The position numbers were made by a program, and so were the translations under genes. The notes beneath the pieces were generated by a model. The model was given only the letters and a program-made list of their open reading frames with translations. It was not told the DNA's origin and did no database searches. A stretch of 64,000 nt of DNA from positions 29,213 through 93,212 of the IMG/VR virus record IMGVR_UViG_3300030098_004363; one strand, given 5' to 3'. Position 1 is the first letter of the stretch. Each line of letters opens with the position of its first letter. Source of the stretch: a virus. Shown here piece by piece: positions 57,999 through 64,000 of the stretch.

Positions 57999-59044
57999 TT
58001 CACTTGACCCCTGCTTAATTCAATGTCTTTGTTTAGTTCACCACGTTTAGCACTCTTAAAATTCTGTTCATTACGATTAGTTACTAATTTCTTCTCAGTA
58101 ACATCAATAATTTTGTCACCCCTGTCTTCGCAATGCGGAGGATATGTAAAATCTATTATTTCTACTAATGTTCGCCTAAATTCATCCGTGAAGACACGAC
58201 AATCTAAAAGCATTTTACGTTTATTCTTTAGCATTGCCTCGTTTTCTTTCTCCATTTCAGTTTGTCTAGCGCATTGGTACGCTCTTGTAAACTGATACCT
58301 GTATTTCCAACTAGCCTTGCCATAAGATTTATATTCAAACCATTCAAGATAGTCGTGAGTGTCCTTCCCAGCACTTACAAAGAACTCACCACCACCAACT
58401 TCCATCTGTTTTATAGCTCCTGATGGTGGATACTTACCAACCCACTCAATATCGTTAAAGCCCTTGCACCCAACGTATGGATACTCCTTTGACATTTTAG
58501 TTGTCTCGCCAATAACATTTATATGACCTTTAATGTTACTGACACGCATTATCTGTTTTTCCAAGTCGGAACCAGCTTTAATCCATACAGGCTTCACCAC
58601 ATAGCCAGCCCTTACATCACGATACTTACAATACTTGTACCTCTTATCAAATGTATGGTCTACCTTTCTCCTAATACCATTCTCATCCAAGCCACACGTT
58701 TGATCGTCGTGAGAGTCACGGTTGTCCTGTATCATACAGGTTACAACCTTGTACTCATTATCCTTGTTAATGCTCTTTTCAATAATAGTCTGTAAAGACC
58801 AACCCAGAGATATGTGCCAAAAACCCTCTTCCTCTATCCATAGGTTGTGCAGTATAGAAATCCTGTTGTAACCTCTTGCAACCGCTTCCCTAACACACTC
58901 ATCCTGATCTATGGCTATCGTATTTAGATTATTGGCAGACAACCCAAGTTCAGACTCCTTACCAAAGTACCTATCATAGACTCTATCATCTGAGTGTTGA
59001 CTATTATCAATAGTAGGCAAGCCAAAAGACTTTTTATTTTCCAT
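57875..59044 (-). CDS. hypothetical 389-residue protein, first gene of the long operon
   Basis: No family was recognised. It is rich in Cys, Tyr and Trp (DKRYKYCKYRDVRAGYVVKP; GKASWKYRYQFTRAYQCARQ), with a basic C-terminus. It follows the strong minus-strand promoter at 59333-59361, with a leader of about 280 nt. As the first gene after that promoter, it may be made early. A host-takeover role is possible but unproved. Confidence 0.7.
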   Translation of the reverse strand: MENKKSFGLPTIDNSQHSDDRVYDRYFGKESELGLSANNLNTIAIDQDECVREAVARGYNRISILHNLWIEEEGFWHISLGWSLQTIIEKSINKDNEYKVVTCMIQDNRDSHDDQTCGLDENGIRRKVDHTFDKRYKYCKYRDVRAGYVVKPVWIKAGSDLEKQIMRVSNIKGHINVIGETTKMSKEYPYVGCKGFNDIEWVGKYPPSGAIKQMEVGGGEFFVSAGKDTHDYLEWFEYKSYGKASWKYRYQFTRAYQCARQTEMEKENEAMLKNKRKMLLDCRVFTDEFRRTLVEIIDFTYPPHCEDRGDKIIDVTEKKLVTNRNEQNFKSAKRGELNKDIELSRGQVKCRIKSAKHVEYPYMYAEENVTAGISSLLPKRKPLPPEKEI

Positions 59045-59332
59045 ATCATTTCTCCCGTTTTCTATATTTTTCTACCCAAGAACAATATTACAAATAAACC
59101 AATACATAAGATATATAACACTAGCACATAATAAAGCCATACACATATAGGTTATATATATAAGCAATAACAGAGAATTAGGTATTACAGGCATTAGATT
59201 ACTTTCAAAAATTTAACCAGCGTCCGGCACATTTCGTGGGATTGATGCCCAAACGAGTATATTGTTGCCGTTTCATTGTGGGATAACGACCCTATAAGGG
59301 GTTATATACGTTTGTATTGTGTCCTATCGTCT

Positions 59333-59361
59333 AGTTTATCATGGAATATTGAGCCGGTCAA
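59333..59361 (-). promoter_or_regulatory. sigma70-type promoter, minus strand
   Basis: TTGACC, 17 nt, TAAACT on the minus strand; start near 59326, reading into the 59044 gene and the operon below. Confidence 0.75.
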
Positions 59362-59607
59362 TCGTTTTTTGGAAAAAAAGCCACAAGTTTGCACCATGTA
59401 TTCCCGATAATATTAAAAGTGTTACTTGATATTAACTAATTCGTATGATACGCTAGGGGGATGGCGGCGTAAGAGGCGGGAAAGAGACGCTACTGAGGCT
59501 AATCAAAGACTGTTCTTTGTTAGGTTCTGTGTTAGGGGATTTTTACCTGCCGAATACCAATTAAATTAAAAAAAACCGGAAGTTACTAAAAAACAATAAC
59601 ACATAGC

Positions 59608-59635
59608 TTGATTAAATGACTGGCTGTGCTAAACT
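59608..59635 (+). promoter_or_regulatory. sigma70-type promoter, plus strand
   Basis: TTGATT, 16 nt, TAAACT on the plus strand; start near 59642, about 27 nt before the ATG of the 55-residue gene. Confidence 0.75.
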
Positions 59636-59668
59636 GGAGTAATGAGAGTAATTTTTTAGGAGTAATAG

Positions 59669-59836
59669 ATGAAGAAAGGTTTACGTTTAATATGTTTGGC
59701 GGCTCTCCTCTTTTTTCTAACACAGACCGTATTGTATGGCGGCAAGAAGAGGCGTAATAGATATAATAAGAGGCTTCCGACTCCTCCAACATACATACTA
59801 CCATATCCATACGTGGACATGCAATATATATGTTAG
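59669..59836 (+). CDS. small secreted peptide, the only plus-strand gene
   Basis: 55 residues. A signal peptide (KKGLRLICLAALLFFLTQTV) is followed by a basic part (GGKKRRNRYNKRLP) and a Pro/Tyr-rich tail (TPPTYILPYPYVDMQYIC). AGGAG lies 5 nt before the ATG and a promoter 33 nt upstream. The minus-strand reading across it is longer but has no ribosome site and an odd composition, so plus is preferred. It may be exported. No family recognised. Confidence 0.68.
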   Translation: MKKGLRLICLAALLFFLTQTVLYGGKKRRNRYNKRLPTPPTYILPYPYVDMQYIC

Positions 59837-60152
59837 CAAATCGCTAACTCACTTGCTCACGCTTCCAGCGTTGCGTCCCGTATTACCATAACTAGTATAA
59901 TAGGTTGCCCCGACCTACAAGCATGGAAGACCATTATACACATTGCGTATATTGTGTTAGTACGGCAGGGGAGGTAAGCTATGAGTGCCTTCCACCGTGT
60001 GTCTATCTAAAGACATCTACTTAGACATTCGGCCATATGTGGTTCAGCACATACCACGGAATAACCATAGAGTGCATTCATAAGGTATACTCTACTCCGA
60101 TGTACCTTCTGATATTGTATATAATAACCAACCTCTTATTATATGCAAGAGA
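59837..60152 (+). ncRNA. candidate structured RNA, 3' part of the plus-strand unit
   Basis: About 315 nt without a convincing gene between the small secreted gene and a strong terminator. Local pairings include ACACA/TGTGT (59938-59960 area) and GTGGT/ACCAC (60039-60060 area). A plus-strand TATAAT at 59896-59901 (spacer to TTGCGT is 19 nt) might give it a start of its own. A 9-codon frame after GGGGAGG (ATG at 59981) is present. An RNA function is inference from its length and its terminator. Confidence 0.45.
59933..59941 (-). promoter_or_regulatory. GTGTATAAT box inside the plus-strand unit
   Basis: Minus-strand GTGTATAATGG, the fifth copy of the motif. It would transcribe antisense to the 55-residue gene and toward the big operon. 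It could be chance, since no gene starts nearby. Confidence 0.35.
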
Positions 60153-60191
60153 CCCTTACGCGTTACACCTTTCGCGCGTGAGGGTTTTTTT
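60153..60191 (+). terminator. rho-independent terminator, plus strand
   Basis: CCCTTACGCG pairs with CGCGTGAGGG (one G-U), 12-nt loop, then seven T. It ends the plus-strand unit. Confidence 0.88.
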
Positions 60192-60322
60192 ATGCGCTGA
60201 CTGCTAACTCACTGGCCCATGATATACTCGCTGCGAGCGGCCCGATTCGGCGGAGACAGGGAGGGCCGCGCGTTTTACCCCATCTGTCGCCCTATGTCAA
60301 GCCCTCTGTGTATATTTTTTGC
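60192..60322. other. short gap between the two terminators
   Basis: Contains the minus promoter at 60272-60300 and the perfect hairpin GCGGCCC/GGGCCGC (60237-60269). GCTAACTCACT at 60203 repeats the same 11 bases found at 59843. No gene seen. Confidence 0.5.
60272..60300 (-). promoter_or_regulatory. sigma70-type promoter, minus strand
   Basis: TTGACA, 17 nt, TAAAAC on the minus strand, close after the terminator of the DUF932-like unit. It reads toward and antisense to the plus-strand unit. Confidence 0.65.
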
Positions 60323-60354
60323 AAAAAAAAGCACCCCGCCTTGCGGCGAGGTGC
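60323..60354 (-). terminator. rho-independent terminator, minus strand
   Basis: GCACCTCGCC and GGCGGGGTGC form a 10-bp stem (one G-U) with a GCAA tetraloop, followed by eight T on the minus strand. It ends the DUF932-like unit. Confidence 0.92.
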
Positions 60355-60359
60355 TTCGG

Positions 60360-60446
60360 TTAGTCGTTCTTCGATTCATTGAGAAACGTGAGAACGAATG
60401 TTACAGTGATTATTACTACCCAAAATGTGTAGGTCGAATCATCCAT
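60360..60446 (-). CDS. short membrane peptide
   Basis: 28 residues, one membrane segment (YTFWVVIITVTFVLTFL) with charged ends (MDDST and NESKND). It sits between the DUF932-like stop and the terminator. The ribosome site is weak. Confidence 0.5.
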   Translation of the reverse strand: MDDSTYTFWVVIITVTFVLTFLNESKND

Positions 60447-60458
60447 CCATATCGTAAC

Positions 60459-61703
60459 CTATGCCGAGAGTACAGGTTGACCGCTATAGATTTTCTTAAA
60501 GTCGGCTTCCTCTAAGTCAGCGGCTCGTCTCTTGAGAGACTCCCACTTTTTGTCAGAGTAATTAGCAAGCCGTCCACCAAGCTCATCATACCTCACCCAA
60601 CTTTGGTTGTCGAGGAATTGACCAGCCCGTGTTACACTGTTGACGACATCGAACAAACTGCGTTCAGCGGGTGCTATTTTGGATTCATGCTTAACCCATG
60701 ATTCCAGTATAGCAGTAGCTCCACGCTTGTCAATCTTCTCAAACTGTGCAGTTGCACCGATGAGATTTTTCATAGCAACACCGTCTGTACCCTTAGCACG
60801 GATACCCAAAAGACGTTCAATACCCTGCGGGATAAGCGGTATTTGCTTTTCGATGTTATCTCGGAGTTTAACCGCTAGGTCGGTCAAATCAATGTCACCC
60901 ATATGGACTACACGAATTTTAGTACCGGCGGTTTGATCCCAGATACAGCCGTTCATGCAGATAGCTCGAAACACCGATGGCATTGAGTATATTGCACGCT
61001 TGCCAATTTCACAATTAGCCAACGATACCATACCACCATAGTCCGAATCATCCTCTTCACGGATTGTGTCAGGAATCAACACGTTACCCCAGATTGTATC
61101 GGCATCGCCACGCCAGTGCGATAAACGCCCTGCGGGTACGATATTCTTAATCTGTTCAAGATACCAGCGGTTATCAACTTCGGCGTATTTTTCAGACAGG
61201 AAAGCACGCATTGTGCCGTCATCATAACACCGTAGCTTAAACTTAGAATCAGTTGGTAATCGTCGAAATCCATTACGAACGATAGAAAGAATCGTCGTCA
61301 TGTCCTGAAAATCTCGATCAACCTTAACCTCATCCTTGTTGTTAAATACGTTTTCACGTAATGATCTTACAAATCCCGTGCCTTTGTTTTGGCAGGATTT
61401 AGAAACAAGCTGAGTCAAAGCATGGTCGGTAGGAACGTAGAACCCATCGTTTAGACTTACGCCAAAAGATGGCTTACCGTTAATAAACTGTACATCAAAC
61501 TGAATGTCTGATTTAGGTACTAAGTAGTCCTCACGATGGCCTACTTCGGACTCCAACGCTTCCATGCCTTCATCATAGGAAATGGTTTTATCGTACCAAG
61601 ATTTAGATACATGAGAGAAACCTTCCCTGTCGGCAGTTTGCTGGTTTTCAAGAACAAAATCGCCTTGGTTGCCAGCGCCAATAATTCGTTCGTAATTATC
61701 CAT
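60459..61703 (-). CDS. DUF932-like protein
   Basis: 414 residues from the ATG at 61703 (AAAGGTG 5 nt upstream). TMRAFLSEKYAEVDNRWYLE and FRAICMNGCIW, with LVPKSDIQFDVQFINGKPSF before, resemble DUF932 phage/plasmid-type proteins. I judge this by overall pattern, not by an exact motif. The role is unknown; such proteins are common in mobile elements and may be involved in DNA metabolism. Confidence 0.6.
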   Translation of the reverse strand: MDNYERIIGAGNQGDFVLENQQTADREGFSHVSKSWYDKTISYDEGMEALESEVGHREDYLVPKSDIQFDVQFINGKPSFGVSLNDGFYVPTDHALTQLVSKSCQNKGTGFVRSLRENVFNNKDEVKVDRDFQDMTTILSIVRNGFRRLPTDSKFKLRCYDDGTMRAFLSEKYAEVDNRWYLEQIKNIVPAGRLSHWRGDADTIWGNVLIPDTIREEDDSDYGGMVSLANCEIGKRAIYSMPSVFRAICMNGCIWDQTAGTKIRVVHMGDIDLTDLAVKLRDNIEKQIPLIPQGIERLLGIRAKGTDGVAMKNLIGATAQFEKIDKRGATAILESWVKHESKIAPAERSLFDVVNSVTRAGQFLDNQSWVRYDELGGRLANYSDKKWESLKRRAADLEEADFKKIYSGQPVLSA

Positions 61704-61746
61704 TACAACACCTTTCAAAAAATCAACAATATACTTACTACTATCT

Positions 61747-61774
61747 AATATACTTGACAGTGGAAGAAGTGTAA
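61747..61774 (-). promoter_or_regulatory. possible promoter of the DUF932-like gene
   Basis: TTACAC, 16 nt, TATATT on the minus strand, about 44 nt before the ATG at 61703. It overlaps the end of a hairpin terminator. Confidence 0.45.
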
Positions 61775-61804
61775 AGAGGGGGCGAGAAAAATCCCGCCCC
61801 TCTT
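61774..61804 (-). terminator. hairpin after the 61813 gene
   Basis: AAGAGGGG-type arm with CCCCTCTT; a strong GC stem with one bulge, poor T run. A probable weak terminator. Confidence 0.5.
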
Positions 61805-61812
61805 ATACGTTT

Positions 61813-62109
61813 CTAGCCTTGCTCGTGACTATCGGATTCACCCATAAGAGTGCTAAGATAATCGCCCACAATGTTTGCGGCTTCATCATAAGCAGAACTG
61901 TCACGTTCCATTCGCTTCAAAGATGGCAATGATTGCCCACGACTTTTAAGCTGTGCAGAAATCGAATTCCGCTTTGCACGGACTTGATCTACACTACGAT
62001 TTAGTGCAGTTGCCAAGTCAGCAATGGTGCCACCTGATTGATGAGTGGTGACGTAAGCCTTAACAAAATCTGTCGCACTGATAGGTGCGGCCTTCTGAGT
62101 GTCGGTCAT
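61813..62109 (-). CDS. small helix-turn-helix-like protein
   Basis: 98 residues. GTIADLATALNRSVDQVRAK then a following basic helix (RNSISAQLKSRG) is the form of a small DNA-binding domain. GAAAGGGG lies 8 nt before the ATG. Has its own promoter (62172-62200). Likely a regulator. Confidence 0.65.
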   Translation of the reverse strand: MTDTQKAAPISATDFVKAYVTTHQSGGTIADLATALNRSVDQVRAKRNSISAQLKSRGQSLPSLKRMERDSSAYDEAANIVGDYLSTLMGESDSHEQG

Positions 62110-62171
62110 GATTGACCCCTTTCAAAAAAAAACAACTAACGGGGATAACTTTCTCCCCTCAACATACTTCC

Positions 62172-62200
62172 AATATAATGTACATCGGCAGGTTCGTCAA
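62172..62200 (-). promoter_or_regulatory. sigma70-type promoter
   Basis: TTGACG, 17 nt, TATATT on the minus strand, about 62 nt before the 62109 start. TATATTGGAA is shared with the promoter at 63502. Confidence 0.75.
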
Positions 62201-62274
62201 TTACTCAGTAGCAAAATATCACAATTTTTCCAAATATCTTTGACTACTAGCACTGACCCTCGTTTACCCCTCCG

Positions 62275-62322
62275 CGAGCAGCATAGTTACGGAAAGACGC
62301 AGACTGGTAACTATGCTGCTCG
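62275..62322 (-). repeat. 16-bp perfect inverted repeat with flanking GGTAAGACGAG
   Basis: Arms 62275-62290 and 62307-62322, 16-nt loop. GGTAAGACGAG begins just outside the arm on the minus strand and is also found beside the hairpin at 63585-63622. The loop contains AAGACG (plus strand), which can pair with CGTCTT after the stem, a possible pseudoknot. Confidence 0.7.
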
Positions 62323-62341
62323 TCTTACCCTATTCTCATTG

Positions 62342-62800
62342 TTAGAACCAGAGCGCCTCGACTAACGGCTTTTTGTCGGTGATATCCAGCACGGCATATT
62401 CAGCGCTACAGATTGGCTTTTCGCTGCCACGTTCTACAAAGCTGGTATGCTTGTACGGGTTATAGGTTACTAGCTTTTGGTTTTTGGGAAATATCCCAAC
62501 TCGCTCGGTCAGGTATCCACGAACGAACGCGTGAACGTTCTTTTTCTTTTCCCGTCGTACTCTAGCATTGCCGCCTTGCTGTACTACAAACTGCGGGTCT
62601 TTAAGTTCTATAAAATCCGTATGTACAACCGGCCTGCCTGATTGCCTAACGCTCCAACATTTTTTATGTAGGTTGAAGTATACTTCTACTTTTTTGTTTT
62701 TGTCTATTCCGTTCATCTCTATTATTGTTACCATTTTTTCTAGCGTTGTTTCGGGTATGTATTCCATATGGTCTAGCGTCTCTAAATAATTATACCGCAT
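62342..62800 (-). CDS. hypothetical protein
   Basis: 152 residues if read from the ATG at 62800; an in-frame ATG at 62767 is another start. KKVEVYFNLHKKCWSVRQSG and FVRGYLTERVGIFPKNQKLV suggest a small alpha/beta fold. Not recognised. Confidence 0.62.
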   Translation of the reverse strand: MRYNYLETLDHMEYIPETTLEKMVTIIEMNGIDKNKKVEVYFNLHKKCWSVRQSGRPVVHTDFIELKDPQFVVQQGGNARVRREKKKNVHAFVRGYLTERVGIFPKNQKLVTYNPYKHTSFVERGSEKPICSAEYAVLDITDKKPLVEALWF

Positions 62801-63479
62801 TGCTGACCAACTTCTCTGATAGCTTTTTGCGTTTTGTTCCGTGTGCCTTGAATCCTACGATACTTTTACGGTCTCGCTTTTGGCACAACTCGCAAATGTT
62901 GCAAGATATATCTTCCTGAGTCTGAGCCGGACAAACTACAATCGGTAAACCGTTTGGCGTTTTGTTTCCCATGTTTGGGGCATCTTCCGGCAACACAACT
63001 GTAATAGGTGCAATACCTAATTCGTGATATTCGTCGGCCTGTTCTACTGTATCGGCTGATAAGTTTACCACTAGGCCACCAATTTCATTCATCCCTTTAA
63101 TAACTGCATTATTATGGGTGTCGGTTGGGTCATAGTGCGTATATGTCCAACCGTCAGTATGGGAAGCGGCGTCGGCTAGTGCTTCACACTTATCGGAGTC
63201 CATTTTACCGTTTTCATCTTGCGGTAAATCCCCTGCCTGATTATGTCGCCACAATTCGTTTTTGCGGAACCGCTTAACACGATTCACAAACCCGTCCCAA
63301 TTATCACCACGATTGTGCTGACTCACTTGGTTCCAGTGGATATTAAGAGGCCCGCCACCGGCGTAACATTCATCAGCTATGCCGCACTCACTAGGGCAAG
63401 AGCTTTTTTCGGTAGTGGTAACTTTAATTGGCCCGACTTTACGATTGCCGGATATGTTTGTTAAATGAACCCAAGTCAT
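62790..63479 (-). CDS. GP88/DUF7227-like Cys-rich protein
   Basis: 229 residues from the ATG at 63479 (GGAG 7 nt upstream). SSCPSECGIADECYAGG and SCNICELCQKRDRKSIVGFK hold seven Cys; WRHNQAGDLPQDENG, TYTHYDPTDTHNNAV and VVNLSADTVEQADEY lie between. This arrangement is like phage Gene-product-88/DUF7227 proteins; the match is from memory of the family. The Cys sets could hold a metal cluster. Unknown role. It has its own promoter. Confidence 0.62.
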   Translation of the reverse strand: MTWVHLTNISGNRKVGPIKVTTTEKSSCPSECGIADECYAGGGPLNIHWNQVSQHNRGDNWDGFVNRVKRFRKNELWRHNQAGDLPQDENGKMDSDKCEALADAASHTDGWTYTHYDPTDTHNNAVIKGMNEIGGLVVNLSADTVEQADEYHELGIAPITVVLPEDAPNMGNKTPNGLPIVVCPAQTQEDISCNICELCQKRDRKSIVGFKAHGTKRKKLSEKLVSNAV

Positions 63480-63501
63480 AATTTTCTCCCTAACTAATTC
63501 C

Positions 63502-63529
63502 AATATAACATATATATCGGCTATTGCAA
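63502..63529 (-). promoter_or_regulatory. sigma70-type promoter
   Basis: TTGCAA, 16 nt, TATATT on the minus strand, followed by TATATTGGAA as at 62172. About 22 nt before the 63479 ATG. Confidence 0.65.
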
Positions 63530-63584
63530 TAATTTTCTTGAAAAAATTATCGTCGTTTTGTTTGTCTTGCTGTTGTCTCCCAGC

Positions 63585-63622
63585 CGCTTGATTCACCTGA
63601 TACAGTGAAGGCGAATCAAGCG
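63585..63622 (-). repeat. 10-bp perfect inverted repeat with flanking GGTAAGACGAG
   Basis: CGCTTGATTC and GAATCAAGCG (63585-63594, 63613-63622), 18-nt loop. The same GGTAAGACGAG as at 62.3 kb precedes it on the minus strand. It lies between the tRNA-cluster terminator and the 63479 gene. Confidence 0.65.
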
Positions 63623-63648
63623 CCTCGTCTTACCTAATTTACTGCATT

Positions 63649-63683
63649 AAAAAACCCCCTACCGGCTGAGACAGCCGATAGGG
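63649..63683 (-). terminator. rho-independent terminator of the tRNA-type cluster
   Basis: CCCTATCGGCT pairs with AGCCGGTAGGG (one G-U), a short loop, then six T on the minus strand. Confidence 0.9.
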
Positions 63684-63756
63684 AGCGGGAGAAAACAAGC
63701 CTCGTTTTGAGTCGAGGACTTGAGTGGCGTTTTATCGTCCGCCACGACGTTCTCGA

Positions 63757-63861
63757 ATAAGAGTGACTCGCAGGGGATTTGCACCCCTGACCGATTGCAG
63801 TAAAACGCAGGAACTAAGCTGTTCCGGTGTATCCACCGATTTGGTTAACCGCCCCTCAAGG
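63757..63861 (-). other. tRNA-like stretch, not a normal tRNA
   Basis: A T-arm-like hairpin (CAGGGG/CCCCTG, loop TGCAAAT, near 63770-63788) and other small stems (CGGTG/CACCG, GGAAC/GTTCC) lie here, but no 7-bp acceptor or anticodon arm could be formed. The T loop lacks the usual TTC. Possibly a decayed tRNA gene. Confidence 0.3.
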
Positions 63862-63939
63862 CATCCTCGGCTTCGTGTCGTTTTTCGTTCTACTGGCTTA
63901 TCAACCGGCGCCAATTACTGTGCCAAGCCATATAAAAAG

Positions 63940-64000
63940 CGAGAAGTGTGGGAGTCGAACCCACGATTAACCGCGCTACAGGTTTTGATGCCTGCTCCAC
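63940..64000 (-). tRNA. tRNA with long variable arm, probably Leu, partial
   Basis: Only the 3' part is in the window. T arm GTGGG/CCCAC with loop TTCGACT; a variable region of 13 nt; anticodon arm GCAGG/CCTGT with an 8-nt loop CATCAAAA. With the usual T at position 33 the anticodon is CAA (Leu), but the loop has one base too many. The 5' end lies outside. Confidence 0.65.

Larger units (their letters stand above)
59045..59668. other. 624-nt non-coding region with divergent promoters
   Basis: The first 170 nt are strongly AT-rich with TATATATA tracts. There are divergent promoters at 59333-59361 (minus) and 59608-59635 (plus), and a small hairpin CAAAGACTGTTCTTTG between. A plus-strand TTACTT, 16 nt, TATGAT pair follows at about 59425. 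No good reading frame is visible. It is the change from minus to plus coding, so a replication origin is possible, though not shown. Confidence 0.55.

Noticed and set aside
59586-59810. 74-residue minus-strand frame across the small secreted gene
   Set aside because: It has no ribosome site and no match to any family; the plus-strand frame has a promoter, an AGGAG site and a signal peptide.
59871-59901. TTGCGT ... TATAAT promoter on the plus strand
   Set aside because: The spacer is 19 nt, longer than usual; kept only as a possibility in the note on the RNA.
63757-63861. tmRNA or complete tRNA
   Set aside because: No 7-bp acceptor stem, no usable anticodon arm and no tag frame ending in alanines were found.
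1-64000. Prophage or bacterial chromosome segment
   Set aside because: No integrase, attachment site or bacterial housekeeping gene is present; gene size, overlaps and content are those of a lytic-type phage.
1-64000. CRISPR arrays and insertion sequences
   Set aside because: No regularly spaced repeats and no transposase were seen.

Overview
The window reads as part of a large double-stranded DNA tailed phage (Caudoviricetes-like) genome of at least 64 kb. It holds a near-complete phage replisome, nucleotide-metabolism genes, T4-like rIIA/rIIB genes, two small sigma factors and at least four tRNA genes. No ribosomal RNA, transposase, integrase, CRISPR array, terminase, portal or major capsid gene was recognised, so the main virion genes must lie outside the window. 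A Planctomycetes host is inferred mainly from a Tat-signal DUF1501 protein (39.0-40.2 kb), a family abundant in that phylum. Lipid A/LPS-type sugar chemistry (KdsA) and a eukaryote-type phosphomannomutase also point to an unusual host envelope.

Layout. Nearly every gene is on the minus strand, tightly packed with ATGA/TAATG/GTGA overlaps, so the order of transcription runs from high to low coordinates. From 64 to 60.4 kb there are tRNA-type genes and four or five separately transcribed genes, several with their own sigma70-like promoter and some with terminators (GP88/DUF7227-like, DUF932-like, a small DNA-binding-like protein). At 59.0-60.36 kb lies the only long non-coding stretch. It carries two minus-strand promoters and one plus-strand unit: promoter, a 55-residue secreted peptide, about 315 nt of non-coding RNA and a terminator. 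From 59 to 48 kb is a run of about 30 very small genes, including HNH and SNase-type nucleases, a cupin mannose-6-phosphate isomerase and a nucleotidyltransferase. From 47.8 to 41.4 kb are three tRNAs, an HNH protein, a Lar-like zinc protein, phosphomannomutase and rIIA/rIIB. From 41.3 to 26 kb come a deoxyribosyltransferase-like protein, DUF1501, secreted and membrane peptides, KdsA, glycosyltransferases, a PAP2 phosphatase, a ClpP-like protease, a second sigma factor, a DeoC-like pseudoenzyme, a possible virion protein, and a membrane/M19-dipeptidase cluster that could be the lysis region. From 26 to 22 kb are thioredoxins, an epimerase, a glycosyltransferase and a beta-propeller. From 22.5 to 18.3 kb are dCMP deaminase, class II ribonucleotide reductase (with a structured leader), dUTPase and PhoH. 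From 17 to 3.6 kb is the replication and recombination block: RecA, nucleases, DnaB, primase, dNMP kinase, a DNA polymerase III alpha subunit split into two genes with a separate exonuclease between them, SSB and a sigma factor. From 3.6 kb to the edge are three GT-B glycosyltransferases.

How the parts fit (inference). The phage brings its own replisome and dNTP supply. It probably reprograms transcription with its sigma factors, and a 9-base motif GTGTATAAT occurs at five intergenic or gene-boundary positions on the minus strand and may be their promoter. It also carries a dispersed sugar programme (isomerase, mutase, nucleotidyltransferase, epimerase, KdsA, seven glycosyltransferases) that could remodel host or virion surface glycans. 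Gene functions below come from reading motifs by eye; no database search was run.
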